A stretch of 64,000 bases of DNA from Agrobacterium salinitolerans (GCF_002008225.1 NZ_MRDH01000016.1:92132-156131); one strand, 5' to 3'; shown: positions 55,893 through 64,000, counted from the stretch's first letter. Notes: generated by a model from the letters alone, not told the origin. Made by a program: numbers and translations.

Positions 55893-56840
55893 TTATTCGG
55901 CGGCGATCAAGTCCTTGGCTCGACCGATTCCGGCAGCTTCAAACGCGGCGAAGATCTCAGCTTCCGCTTTTTCGCCCAGGTTCTTCAGCGGCTCGCGGAT
56001 CGTTGCATGGTCGAGCACGCCGCGATGCACGAGGCCGAGCTTGAGTGCAACGGTGCCTTCCATATGCGAACCGCGGTGGTAGACGGCACGAGTGATTGGC
56101 AACAGACGCTCGAAGATTTCGCGAGCACGGGAATAATCCTGTGCCTTGCCGGCTGCAATCAGGTCGATGAGAAGCTCTGGAGCGATGTTGCCATATCCAA
56201 CAAGCAGACCGTCGACATCGAACATAGTGGGAAGCAGCCACTCGTCATGGCAGCTGAGGATCTGAAGGTTCGAATTTGCCTTCTTGAGCTCAGGAATCTC
56301 GACGTACCACCGTTTCATATTGCGCACGCCGTTTTTGGTCGCGACAACGCCATCCTGCGTAGCGATCGCAAGCTGAGTATCCAGGTCGTAGCTTGCCCTG
56401 GTCGCATCCGGATACTGGAACAGGATGCACTGAAGCCCGGATTCCTGCCAGATCGCCTTATAGCGATCCTGCGGCGCGCCTTTCTGGAAGCCGAAGCGCA
56501 GCCAACCGTGATTGGGATAGACCAGCGCGCCGGTTGCCCCAGCAGCCTTGCACTTCTTTGCCTCTTCGGCTGCAACCTTCGTGCCTTCGCCAGTAATGCC
56601 GGCGATAATCGGAACCGCGCCATCGACGGCTTCGACGTAGGTTCTGACGAGCTTCAGGCGCTCTTCCTCGGTCAGGAAAGTGCCCTCCCCAGCGTGACCA
56701 AGAATGACTAGGCTCTTCACGCCATCCATGCTGACCAACCACTTGGCCAGGCGAGCATTGGCCGCGTAGTCGACTTCACCGTCGCGGGTGAAAACGGTTA
56801 CCGGAGCGGGGCTCAGACCTCTCAAATCCATTGCTTGCAT
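55893..56840 (-). CDS. Dihydrodipicolinate synthase/N-acetylneuraminate lyase family aldolase
   Basis: The 315-residue TIM-barrel protein has the Schiff-base lysine K169 (VVATKNGVRNMK) and the tyrosine Y143 (ILFQYPDA). The family's GTTGE loop is GHAGEG here. It is likely a class I aldolase or dehydratase on a sugar acid, not the lysine-pathway DapA. It is about 130 bases upstream of the Nramp-like gene on the same strand and divergent from LacI. GGAGGAG precedes the start. Confidence 0.87.
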   Translation of the reverse strand: MQAMDLRGLSPAPVTVFTRDGEVDYAANARLAKWLVSMDGVKSLVILGHAGEGTFLTEEERLKLVRTYVEAVDGAVPIIAGITGEGTKVAAEEAKKCKAAGATGALVYPNHGWLRFGFQKGAPQDRYKAIWQESGLQCILFQYPDATRASYDLDTQLAIATQDGVVATKNGVRNMKRWYVEIPELKKANSNLQILSCHDEWLLPTMFDVDGLLVGYGNIAPELLIDLIAAGKAQDYSRAREIFERLLPITRAVYHRGSHMEGTVALKLGLVHRGVLDHATIREPLKNLGEKAEAEIFAAFEAAGIGRAKDLIAAE

Positions 56841-56899
56841 CGAACATCTCCTCCTGTTGTGCTCGCTGCCACTACTAAAGCAGCGTTGGGATCGTTATC

Positions 56900-56911
56900 G
56901 GGAACGTTCCC
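56900..56911. promoter_or_regulatory. LacI-type operator palindrome
   Basis: GGGAACGTTCCC is a perfect 12-bp palindrome in the 150-base gap between the divergent aldolase gene and lacI-like gene. Its central CG and symmetry match LacI/PurR-family operators. It is about 60 bases from the aldolase start and about 80 from the LacI start, so it could control both. Confidence 0.78.
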
Positions 56912-56990
56912 ACTATCGTTTCCGAATATGTTGGAGTCAATCCCCATTTTGGTGCATGATCACGGTGCAGAATATTGATTGGTGCCAGTA

Positions 56991-58037
56991 ATGAGCGACT
57001 TTGAGACAAAGACGGACGAGACGAGCCGACAGACGCGGGTGACAATAATCGATGTCGCATTGGCCGCGGGGGTATCGAAGTCCACAGTATCGCGCATACT
57101 CGACGAACGGCTGCCGCGCTCGGACAACGACACAGCGCGCCGGGTGCGAAAAATTGCAGAAGACATGGGCTACGTACGCGATGTGTCCGCCGCAAGTTTG
57201 CGGCGTGGGAGCACGCAGACAATCGGGGTCATCGTGCCGCGACTGACGGATACCGTCATGGCCATGCTTTACGAAGCGCTGACCAAAGCATGCAGCCGAA
57301 ATGGCCGTTTTGCTATCGTAGCGACGACAGACGACCAGCCCGGTGCAGATCGTCTCGCCGCCGAATCGCTTTTGAAGCGGGGCGTAGACGGCCTGATCCT
57401 TTCGACGGCGCGGGAGGGCGACGATTTTGCAGATACGTTGGTGGAGAGGGGCATTCCCTTTGTACTGGCCTTGCGTACCGATGGCAGAAATCTCTCGGCC
57501 ATAGGTGACGATCGGCTAGGGGGCTATCTGGCGACACGACATTTGCTCGATCTTGGGCATCGTAAGATCGGAGTGATTGCCGGCCCGTCCTATGCCTCCA
57601 GTGCCCGCCGGCGCCTCGAAGGTTATCGCCAGGCCTTTGACGAGGCTGGCCTCGCCGTGCACCCGGATTGGATCGTACCCTCAACCTTCGGAATAGATGC
57701 AGGAGCGCACGCAGGCGAAACGTTGATGCGGCTGAAAGACAGGCCATCGGCGATTTTTGCCGTCAACGACAATACGGCAATTGGCGCCCTATCAAGCTTA
57801 TCGCGCCTGGGTCTTTCAGTTCCGGATGATGTGTCAATAGTCGGCTATAACGACATTCCAATCGTCAGTCATCTGCCGACCCCACTGACAACGGTGCGTG
57901 TACCTTTCGAACAAATCGCCTCTAATGCACTCGACTTGCTGACACACGGTGCCGCATCTGCAGATGACCGCATTCGCTTGTCAGCTCCGACCCTCATCCC
58001 ACGTAAATCAACCTCCCTCGTCGGACTTCGACGCTGA
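56991..58037 (+). CDS. LacI-family transcriptional regulator
   Basis: The 348-residue repressor has the LacI HTH (TIIDVALAAGVSKSTVSRIL) and hinge, then a periplasmic-binding-like effector domain ending in GYNDIPIVSHLPTPLTTVRV. I start at ATG 56991 (MSDFETKTD); the TTG at 56979 has no support. It probably represses the divergent aldolase/transporter pair through the palindrome at 56900-56911, released by their pathway's substrate. Confidence 0.92.
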   Translation: MSDFETKTDETSRQTRVTIIDVALAAGVSKSTVSRILDERLPRSDNDTARRVRKIAEDMGYVRDVSAASLRRGSTQTIGVIVPRLTDTVMAMLYEALTKACSRNGRFAIVATTDDQPGADRLAAESLLKRGVDGLILSTAREGDDFADTLVERGIPFVLALRTDGRNLSAIGDDRLGGYLATRHLLDLGHRKIGVIAGPSYASSARRRLEGYRQAFDEAGLAVHPDWIVPSTFGIDAGAHAGETLMRLKDRPSAIFAVNDNTAIGALSSLSRLGLSVPDDVSIVGYNDIPIVSHLPTPLTTVRVPFEQIASNALDLLTHGAASADDRIRLSAPTLIPRKSTSLVGLRR

Positions 58038-58808
58038 TCAACACACGTGTATTCCGTGAGTGTTAACGACGGCGGAGCGATTACGAGGTAAGCGGTCTTG
58101 ATTGGAATCGAACCCGCGACCATCACATCTGTAAGTGGAGCCCTTGATTTCAATGATGAAAAACTTAACTTGCGAACAGGCGTATGTTCCCAATATGTTC
58201 CAGGCTGGACGGCGGGGACGTTGTTAGACGCCTGGAATTCGATGACGGATCGCCGGCGCTATTTCACTGAGCCGCGCTGATTAGGAAAATATTGTAGCTT
58301 TCATCGCGCGATCGCATCCGAGGCCGACAGGGACACAAGACCACAGCTGATGAAATGCGTGCTGAGGTTGACAAGGACCGGCCCCGCAAATCCCGAGGAG
58401 CAAATGTTGCTATTCCACTCGGGGCGCCTCGAGCATCGTCTGGGCCTTGCTGATCCGGAAGCAATCCTACGCAGCGGCGGTTGCGTAATACCTATCCACA
58501 TTCGAGGCATATCTTCTCGAAGTGGTTTGCATGAGGACTGAGTATTGATGACGCACCGGTCGAGCCGGGGATTGGGACAACCCTTCCGAGCCAAGCGCTT
58601 CGTGCGCATAGAGGTGATTGGGATCCAATCTGCGGACTTCATCAAGGCCCGCGGCCACATGTGCTCCGCAGGTCGAGGCCTGACACATGGCTGCACCCGA
58701 CCGCATCGAAACTTACTTTTTCCACTTACAAAAACGGGGCCGTCCACACATGGCTCGGGAAATCTGCACCGCTAGAATAAGTGGAATTTCTGCCTGACTT
58801 CGGCTTAG
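58038..58808. other. Non-coding segment between lacI gene and IS remnant
   Basis: About 770 bases with several open frames of 60-80 codons, none with a ribosome site or protein pattern that I recognise. A string near 58100-58150 resembles a tRNA 3' half on the minus strand (GGTTCGATTCC) but does not fold. This looks like decayed mobile DNA. Confidence 0.4.
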
Positions 58809-59275
58809 ATGCCAGGAACAGGAGATACCACGAGGAGACGACCGCGCCGGAACCAAAGCCTGGCTCTCAAGGCAAAGGTGGCGCTCGCTACGATCCGCGG
58901 CGAGCAGACTCTGGTGGAATTATCGCAGCAGTTTGACGTGCACGCCAACCAGATCAAACAGTGGAAAGACCAGCTCCTCGAGGGGGCGACAGGCGTTTTC
59001 GGCGATGAAGCCAAAGCGGAACCGGCGGGTCCAACCGTCGACGTCAAAACGCTGCACGCCATGTGACAAACTGCGTTTGCACGGAGATCGGCGAACTGAC
59101 ACTGGAGAACGATTTTTATCCGGTGCGCTCGGCAAGGCAGGATTGCTGGGCGCAAAGAAATGATCGACCGCGGGCACAAATTGTCGGTCGCACGCCAGAC
59201 AAAGCTTCTCGCGCCGGATTACTCGAGCGCAGGTCGAATGGCCATAGACGCTTATTTCGAGTCGCTTGGCTTGTG
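58809..59275 (+). pseudogene. IS3-type orfA remnant with frameshift, next to tRNA-Val
   Basis: The first frame gives RRNQSLALKAKVALATIRGE and ELSQQFDVHANQIKQWKDQL then PAGPTVDVKTLHAM and stop at 59064-59066. This is the OrfA of an IS3-family element (the typical continuation is KTLHAKIGELTLENDFL). That continuation is found after about 20 extra bases in another frame (EIGELTLENDF at 59080-59115), then shifts again to GALGKAGLLGAKK and MIDRGHKLSVARQTKLL, and ends near 59275. No OrfB is present. The copy is a frame-shifted, truncated relic. Confidence 0.75.
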
Positions 59276-59330
59276 ACCTACACTGTTCCAAGGCTAGTTC
59301 ACGTGTCAGAAGCGTGTCAGTCGCTAAAAA

Positions 59331-59357
59331 TGAAAAATCCCCAGAAGGGGATTTCTC
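59331..59357 (-). terminator. Intrinsic terminator of tRNA-Val
   Basis: Minus-strand reading: AAATCCCC-TTCT-GGGGATTT followed by TTCATTTTT, an 8-bp stem with a U-rich tail about 20 bases after the tRNA 3' end. Confidence 0.8.
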
Positions 59358-59376
59358 AATGATATCAAAATTCGGA

Positions 59377-59451
<75 letters not shown>

Positions 59452-59532
59452 TCCGTGGCGGCGGATAGACCACAAAACCGGTTCATGCGTCAACTGCTTT
59501 TTTTCGGTTTTGTGAAGGTTTTTTGAGAGGCC

Positions 59533-59898
59533 TTACGCCACAAGGAGTTTGTTGACCTCATCCACCAGATCGCGCAGATGGAACGGCTTGGAAAGCACCT
59601 TGGCGTCCTTCGGAGCCTTCGAATCGGCATTCAGCGCAACGGCTGCAAAGCCGGTAATGAACATGACTTTCAGGTCCGGGTCGAGTTCGGTCGCGCGCCG
59701 CGCAAGCTCGATGCCGTCCATCTCGGGCATGACGATATCGGTCAGCAGAAGCGAAAAGGGCTCTTCGCGAAGCCGGTCATAGGCGCTGGCGCCATTGTCG
59801 AAGGAAGAAACCTTGTAACCGGCTTTTTCCAGCGCCTTGACGAGGAAGCGGCGCATATCGTTGTCGTCTTCAGCGAGAAGAATTTTCTGATTCATCAT
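59533..59898 (-). CDS. cpdR: CpdR single-domain response regulator
   Basis: The 121-residue protein is a receiver domain only: acidic pocket EDDND near residue 10-14, phospho-acceptor D54 (LLLTDIVMPEMDG) and K in VLSKPFHLRDL. Sequence closely matches rhizobial/Caulobacter CpdR, which when unphosphorylated targets ClpXP to degrade CtrA-pathway proteins. Start may be the second Met (59895). The partner ChpT is elsewhere. Confidence 0.93.
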   Translation of the reverse strand: MMNQKILLAEDDNDMRRFLVKALEKAGYKVSSFDNGASAYDRLREEPFSLLLTDIVMPEMDGIELARRATELDPDLKVMFITGFAAVALNADSKAPKDAKVLSKPFHLRDLVDEVNKLLVA

Positions 59899-60077
59899 AA
59901 GTGACCGTAACTACTCAATGTTTGGAATACCCTAGCCCGATTATAGGATTTTCACGGTAAATATCCTGTGAACGCGTGAATCGGTATAGCGCTGATTGGG
60001 CGATAGTATGGACTTGCCGCGCCGTAACTGGCAACATGAACATCCTGATAGTTTTGCGACATGGTAAATGACCCTGA

Positions 60078-60962
60078 ATGGACTGGATAACGGGTGAATA
60101 TGAGCTGTTTGAAGTAACGGAACCTGCCGTTCAAACCCTGCCATTCGTCTATAATTCCCCCCATAGCGGCCGCTGCTACCCGATTTCCTTCCTGGAGTCG
60201 GCAAGGCTCGATTCGCACGAGATCCGCCGCTCCGAAGATCACTTCGTCGACGAGCTGTTCGCGGCGGCACCGGAGATCGGCGCGCCGCTTCTCAAAGCGA
60301 ATTTCCCGCGCGCCTATCTGGACGTCAATCGCGAGCCCTACGAACTCGATCCCCGCATGTTCGAAGGCACGCTTCCGCCTTATGCCAATATCGGCTCCAT
60401 GCGGGTCGCAGGTGGCCTGGGAACGGTGCCGCGCATCGTCGCCGAGAATATGGATATTTATGCCCACCGCCTGCCGGTCGACGAGGCGCTTTCGCGGATC
60501 GAGACGATCTACAAGCCCTATCATGCCTGCCTGCGCCGCCTGCTGTCTCGCACCCACGCCAATTTCGGAATGGCGGTGCTAATCGACTGCCATTCCATGC
60601 CGGGCAATATCCGCGTTGCCGGCTCGAATCTAAGGCCGGATGTAATCATAGGCGATCGCTACGGCACCAGCGCATCCCAGGAAGTCTCCCGCGCCGCGCT
60701 GCATTTTCTTGAAGAACTGGGTTTCGTCGCGGTCTGCAACAAACCCTATGCCGGCGGCTTCATCACCGAACATTATGGCCGACCCATCCGCTCTCTCCAT
60801 GCGCTGCAGATCGAAGTCAACCGGGCGCTTTACGTGGACGAAAAGACGCTTTTGAAAAAAGCCGATTTTCCCGCCATTCAGGCGTCGCTTGAAATCTTCA
60901 TGCGCCAGCTCGGCGCCTTCGTTTCCGAATACGCGATAGAAACGTCGCTCGCTGCCGAATAG
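60078..60962 (+). CDS. N-formylglutamate amidohydrolase family protein
   Basis: The 294-residue protein has VYNSPHSGRCYP with conserved His and Ser, DCHSMPGN and TEHYGRP, as in the FGase (HutG-like) family. It hydrolyses N-formyl-L-glutamate or a related formyl amide. It is not in a hut operon. It is divergent from cpdR, about 180 bases away, and precedes the suhB RNA and inositol monophosphatase gene. Confidence 0.9.
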   Translation: MDWITGEYELFEVTEPAVQTLPFVYNSPHSGRCYPISFLESARLDSHEIRRSEDHFVDELFAAAPEIGAPLLKANFPRAYLDVNREPYELDPRMFEGTLPPYANIGSMRVAGGLGTVPRIVAENMDIYAHRLPVDEALSRIETIYKPYHACLRRLLSRTHANFGMAVLIDCHSMPGNIRVAGSNLRPDVIIGDRYGTSASQEVSRAALHFLEELGFVAVCNKPYAGGFITEHYGRPIRSLHALQIEVNRALYVDEKTLLKKADFPAIQASLEIFMRQLGAFVSEYAIETSLAAE

Positions 60963-61021
60963 CAGCGCGAATCATCCGCTATTTCAATTTTTATCCCGTA
61001 TCGTCTGGCGGCCCGCCGGAC

Positions 61022-61096
61022 AAAAAAAACCGCGCCTTGGCGCGGTCAAGTCTAGGGAGGAAACACCCAAGGAGGGTATTTACAGTCAAAGACTGC
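61022..61096 (-). ncRNA. suhB/mmgR (alpha-r8) family small RNA
   Basis: The minus strand encodes a 75-base RNA. A small hairpin (CAGTC-ttt-GACTG) is followed by ACCC-TCCTT-GGGT, whose loop is complementary to Shine-Dalgarno sequences, then a free TTTCCTCCC. The end is a perfect terminator (ACCGCGCC-AA-GGCGCGGT then a run of eight T). Size, the CCUCC motifs and position next to the inositol monophosphatase (suhB-like) gene and the formylglutamate amidohydrolase gene match the suhB RNA family of Agrobacterium and S. meliloti mmgR. Confidence 0.82.
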
Positions 61097-61102
61097 AGGA
61101 TC

Positions 61103-61131
61103 ACGCTACGCAGTAATTGCACAATTGTCAA
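61103..61131 (-). promoter_or_regulatory. Promoter of the suhB-type small RNA
   Basis: The minus strand shows TTGACA (61131-61126), a 17-base spacer and TAGCGT (61108-61103), a good sigma-70-type promoter. The transcription start is expected near 61096, giving the 75-base RNA ending at the terminator. Confidence 0.75.
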
Positions 61132-61280
61132 TCATTTTTTTATATGCATATTTTTTAGGCTTATGCTGAAAATATGGAAACACCGGCACCGCCATTCGTA
61201 TGAGTGGACGGCGGATGTGATTCCGGTCTATGCATTGCCCCACAAAATTCAGACCAAATATCCAGGCAATGAGGTTTCGC

Positions 61281-62057
61281 ATGCTGCCCGACCGGGATTT
61301 CTTCTTCAAACTTGCCGATGCCGCCAGCGCAGAAACGCTCCCCCGCTTTCGCACGGGCATTGCCGTCACCAACAAGCAGGATGGCGGCTATGATCCGGTG
61401 ACAGAAGGCGATCAGGCGGCAGAAACAGCTATTCGCGCGCTTATCGAACAGCGTTTTCCGCAGCATGGCATTCTGGGCGAAGAACACGGCAATATTGGTC
61501 TCGACCGCGATCACATCTGGGTCATAGACCCGATTGACGGCACACGCGCCTTCATTTCCGGCGTGCCTGTCTGGGGCACGCTGATCGGTTTCCAGTCCGC
61601 CGGCCGCGCCACCATGGGCATGATGGACCAGCCTTTCACGAAGGAGCGTTATTTCGCCGATGGCGAAGCGGCCTGGTATTTCGGGCCGGATGGCGAGCGG
61701 AAAATCCACACGCGCGACTGTGCGTCGCTATCGGACGCCGTGCTGTTCACTACGACACCCCACATCTTTACTGCGGAAGAAAAGCCCTTCTATGAAAAAG
61801 TACAGGATCAGGTCCGCCTTTTCCGCTACGGCGTGGATTGTTACGCCTATTGCCTGCTTGCGGCCGGCCACGTCGATTTGGTGATCGAATCCGGCTTGAA
61901 GCCCTATGATGTCGGCGCGTTGATCCCTGTGATCGAGCAGGCCGGCGGCATCATGACGACCTGGGATGGCGGGCGTCCGGAAAATGGCGGGCGCATTCTG
62001 GCGGCCGGCTCCAAGGCCGTGCACGAAGAAGCTCTTGCCATTCTCTCGAAACTCTAG
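61281..62057 (+). CDS. Inositol monophosphatase/histidinol-phosphatase family protein
   Basis: The 258-residue enzyme has the IMPase metal motifs GEEHGN, WVIDPIDGTRAFISG and YDVGALIPVIEQAGG. It could be histidinol-phosphatase (HisN-like) or inositol monophosphatase; both occur in rhizobia. Start at ATG 61281 has GAGG 7 bases upstream and fits the family's N-terminus (MLPDRDFFFKLADAA). The longer start at 61230 is inside the region next to the sRNA promoter. Confidence 0.9.
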   Translation: MLPDRDFFFKLADAASAETLPRFRTGIAVTNKQDGGYDPVTEGDQAAETAIRALIEQRFPQHGILGEEHGNIGLDRDHIWVIDPIDGTRAFISGVPVWGTLIGFQSAGRATMGMMDQPFTKERYFADGEAAWYFGPDGERKIHTRDCASLSDAVLFTTTPHIFTAEEKPFYEKVQDQVRLFRYGVDCYAYCLLAAGHVDLVIESGLKPYDVGALIPVIEQAGGIMTTWDGGRPENGGRILAAGSKAVHEEALAILSKL

Positions 62058-62077
62058 GCAGCCCGCTTAAGCGGCCA

Positions 62078-63019
62078 TCACTCCGGCGCGAAAAAGGCGT
62101 CGATGGCCGCCAGCGCCTGTTTGCGGAAAACATCGCGCTCATGCAGCAATTCGTGGCGCGCACCGGTGATCGGAAGAAGCTGCGCTGCCCGGAAATTGCG
62201 TGAGAGTTCTTCCTGTGCCTTGTAGGGCGTAATGGTATCCAGCATCGGCGCCAGAATGAGGGTCGGAATGGTGATATTCGTCAGATGGTCCTGAGTGACC
62301 ACCCGTCCCATGGTCTTCAGCGCCTCATAGACCCAGCGCGCCGTCGGCGCACCGATGAAAAGCTCCGGAAACTGCCTGTGCAGCGAGAGATTTCTTGCAA
62401 AACGTCTGGAGTCCGAGGTGAGCGGATTGCCGTCAAAATCCCGCTCGCGCTGATCCTTGCCGAGCTGAACCCGCCCGAGGCCAACGAGACTTAGAGCCGT
62501 CGCCACCACCCGAATGACGGATGAGGGGACGGATTGCTGGCTGTCCAGCTCGATGAAGGGCGAGCAAAGCGCCAGACGGTCGATCCGGTTCGACAGGCCG
62601 GGCGCGGCGGCAAGCGCTGCAAGCGCGCCGGTGGAATGCGCGATCATGAAGAACGGCAGCCGCGTATCCGGCAACACCACCTGTTCGAGAAAAAGGCCGA
62701 TATCACGCTGGTAGTCGGAGAACCTTCGCACATGCCCGGCGCCCGGTTTTTTCAGCAATCTTTCGGAACCGCCCTGCCCGCGCGTATCGAAGGTCGCAAC
62801 CCAGAAACCCATGGCGGTGAGATCGCTCACCGTTTCGAAATATTTCTCGATACATTCGTTCCTGCCATGCAGCAGAACCACGGTTCCGCGGGCCACCTGG
62901 CGGCTGGCGCGAAAGATCGCATAGCGAAGCTGTTTGCCGCGATAGCCGGTAAAATATCCGACGGTATGGTTGTCGGGAACCGGGTTGTCTTCGCTGGCGC
63001 GCAATGTGGCTTCGATCAT
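62078..63019 (-). CDS. Alpha/beta hydrolase (lysophospholipase/monoglyceride lipase-like)
   Basis: The 313-residue protein has the serine nucleophile in MIAHSTGALAAL, the oxyanion region GTVVLLHGRNECIEKYFE and GQGGSER. It resembles PldB/monoacylglycerol-lipase-type hydrolases. No signal peptide. I start at MIEATLRASED (63019); the upstream frame to 63076 is basic and not conserved-looking. It converges with the inositol monophosphatase gene. Confidence 0.85.
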   Translation of the reverse strand: MIEATLRASEDNPVPDNHTVGYFTGYRGKQLRYAIFRASRQVARGTVVLLHGRNECIEKYFETVSDLTAMGFWVATFDTRGQGGSERLLKKPGAGHVRRFSDYQRDIGLFLEQVVLPDTRLPFFMIAHSTGALAALAAAPGLSNRIDRLALCSPFIELDSQQSVPSSVIRVVATALSLVGLGRVQLGKDQRERDFDGNPLTSDSRRFARNLSLHRQFPELFIGAPTARWVYEALKTMGRVVTQDHLTNITIPTLILAPMLDTITPYKAQEELSRNFRAAQLLPITGARHELLHERDVFRKQALAAIDAFFAPE

Positions 63020-63266
63020 CGGTCTTTTCCGGCTTTTCTGCCTCTTCGGGATAGGTCGGCGGCGCGGGAAGGTCAAAGAAAAAATTGCCGGAACCGTCAG
63101 TTAAAGCAGTCGCGGTTCCGGCGAATAAGACAGAAGAAGAAGGGACGTTATTGCTTCTGTCCACGGAGAATGTCTCCGATGACCGATGTTTTATGGCTCT
63201 CAAACTGAACGATGCCGGAACCTGACGTTCAGCCATGGTTCATGTTGCTTTCGCCTTTTCACGCCC

Positions 63267-63295
63267 CTTGACGCGGCGGCAAGCCATTCCCATCT
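63267..63295 (+). promoter_or_regulatory. Sigma-32-like heat-shock promoter of hsp20
   Basis: CTTGAC (63267-63272), a 15-base spacer and TCCCATCT (63288-63295) fit the sigma-32 (RpoH) consensus CTTGAA ... CCCCATNT with few mismatches. It gives a leader of about 95 bases that covers the thermometer. Confidence 0.68.
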
Positions 63296-63302
63296 CATTC
63301 AT

Positions 63303-63397
63303 GCGGTCGCCAGAACGGGACCGCGCCAAATGTCCGGCCGTCGCCAGAACGGGATGCCGGGCTTAACCGCAAACAGTCGCTTCTTAAGGAGGACACC
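63303..63397 (+). promoter_or_regulatory. ROSE-like RNA thermometer
   Basis: The leader has two hairpins (GCGGTC/GACCGC at 63303-63324; CCGGC/GCCGG at 63334-63360) that carry a 15-base direct repeat, GTCGCCAGAACGGGA. Immediately before the start codon lies a UCGCU (a UYGCU-type ROSE motif) that can pair imperfectly with the AAGGAGGAC ribosome site, leaving a bulged G. This is the defining design of ROSE elements, which melt at heat-shock temperature. Confidence 0.8.
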
Positions 63398-63880
63398 ATG
63401 CGTCACGTTGATTTTTCCCCGCTCTATCGTTCCACCGTCGGCTTCGACCGTCTTTTCTCGATGCTTGACGGCCTCGGCCAGCCCGAGCAGGCCCAGTCCT
63501 ATCCGCCCTACAATATCGAGCGGACCGGCGAGAACACCTATCGCATCACCATGGCCGTCGCTGGTTTCGATGAGAACGAACTCAGCATCGAATCCCGCGC
63601 CAATGCGCTGACTGTAAAAGCCGAGAAATCCGCGGATGAGAAATCCACGGAAGGCGAGTTTCTTTATCGCGGTATCGCCACGCGCGCTTTCGAGCGTCGC
63701 TTCCAGCTTGCCGACCACGTCGAAGTCCAGACCGCTTCCCTGAAGAACGGCCTGCTCCACATCGACCTCGTCCGCAATATTCCGGAAGCCATGAAGCCGC
63801 GCCGCATTGCGATCTCGTCCGACAGCGCAGATGCGCCGAAGACCATAGAAGCCCAGATTTCGCCGGCTCAGGTCAACTAA
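63398..63880 (+). CDS. Hsp20/alpha-crystallin small heat-shock protein
   Basis: The 160-residue protein has an alpha-crystallin domain (PPYNIERTGENTYRITMAVA; KNGLLHIDLVRNIPE) and ends in a short tail. It is a holdase chaperone that binds unfolding proteins. AAGGAGGAC 5-13 bases before the ATG is the ribosome site masked by the upstream thermometer. Agrobacterium has several ROSE-controlled Hsp20 genes (hspL, hspAT2), but I cannot say which copy this is. Confidence 0.95.
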   Translation: MRHVDFSPLYRSTVGFDRLFSMLDGLGQPEQAQSYPPYNIERTGENTYRITMAVAGFDENELSIESRANALTVKAEKSADEKSTEGEFLYRGIATRAFERRFQLADHVEVQTASLKNGLLHIDLVRNIPEAMKPRRIAISSDSADAPKTIEAQISPAQVN

Positions 63881-63900
63881 GCCTCCTTCATGCAAAACGA

Positions 63901-63959
63901 ACGGCCCCTTCATGGGGCCGTCAGACTGCTGACAAACCCCTGGCGTGAGCTGGGGGTTT
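63901..63959 (+). terminator. Two hairpins after hsp20
   Basis: ACGGCCCC-ttcat-GGGGCCGT (63901-63921) is followed by AAACCCC (63934-63940) pairing with GGGGTTT (63953-63959). The first is 8 bp and the second 7 bp; neither has a T-run, though the second stem ends in TTTATG. Together they probably end the hsp20 transcript. Confidence 0.6.
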
Positions 63960-64000
63960 ATGATTCATTGGGACATGTTGAAGAAACCTGCTCCTGAACA

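Noticed and set aside
58100..58150. tRNA-like 3' half (GGTTCGATTCC on minus strand)
   Set aside because: The T-stem pairs at only two positions, and no D-arm or acceptor stem can be formed. It could be an old att fragment but there is not enough to call it.
58467..58775. Overlapping short open frames on both strands in the pre-tRNA segment
   Set aside because: Low-complexity translations without ribosome sites; nothing matches a family.
63303..63360. Repeat pair GTCGCCAGAACGGGA considered as a start of a CRISPR or other array
   Set aside because: Only two copies, inside hairpins of the hsp20 leader; better explained as a thermometer structure. No CRISPR array was seen anywhere in the window.

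Overview
The window looks like chromosomal DNA of an Agrobacterium/Rhizobium-group alphaproteobacterium. This is inferred from a bioBFDAZ operon with BioR-type operators, a cpdR/N-formylglutamate amidohydrolase/inositol monophosphatase block carrying a suhB (mmgR)-type small RNA, a small heat-shock gene behind a ROSE-like thermometer, and the overall GC and codon style. No species call is made.

Layout. 0-1 kb: end of an unrecognised gene and an SGNH hydrolase. 1-8.2 kb (minus): a TAXI-type TRAP transporter (binding protein, fused permease, DUF1850 protein) followed by a DctB/DctD two-component pair. A sigma-54 promoter and two tandem dyads lie upstream of the binding protein, so the pair probably controls the transporter. 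8.3-11.7 kb: arsenic locus, with decayed permease and arsH pieces, then arsR, a flavin monooxygenase-like gene and an ArsK-like MFS pump. 11.9-17.1 kb (minus): bioBFDAZ. 17.4-21.9 kb: periplasmic copper-handling operon (Met/His-rich protein, lipoprotein, TolC-like factor, multicopper oxidase, cupredoxin, CusF-like protein). 22-25.5 kb: DHA2 MFS pump with a divergent LysR regulator, and a ProC-like reductase. 25.5-32.9 kb: LysR regulator divergent from a dioxygenase / cysteine hydrolase / XapX / amidohydrolase / DoxX / MFS cluster.

33-38 kb: chemoreceptor, a scar of two deleted genes (HglS/YdcJ type and LysR), MarR regulator and small unknowns. 38-40.5 kb: bufferin-type operon (DUF2282 precursor, DUF692/MNIO enzyme, DUF2063 partner, DoxX) behind an ECF-type promoter. 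40.7-46 kb: sugar-type ABC importer without an ATPase, and gamma-glutamyltransferase. 46-48.5 kb: SigK/RskA-like ECF sigma and anti-sigma, divergent from a DUF4394 secreted protein, plus a fasciclin remnant. 48.5-52.9 kb: DUF2254 membrane protein, BCCT transporter, potassium channel.

53-59.4 kb: accessory segment bordered by IS3-type remnants and abutting tRNA-Val(GAC). It holds an Nramp-fold transporter that lacks the metal-binding motifs, a DHDPS-family enzyme and a LacI regulator with a palindromic operator between them. 59.5-64 kb: conserved core with CpdR, N-formylglutamate amidohydrolase, the suhB RNA, inositol monophosphatase, an alpha/beta hydrolase and the thermometer-controlled Hsp20.

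The window combines several metal or metalloid systems (arsenic, two separate copper-type loci) with transport and regulatory modules. The strongest non-coding signals are the sigma-54 promoter with its tandem sites, the suhB RNA, the ROSE element with a sigma-32-like promoter, and the mirrored ECF promoters.
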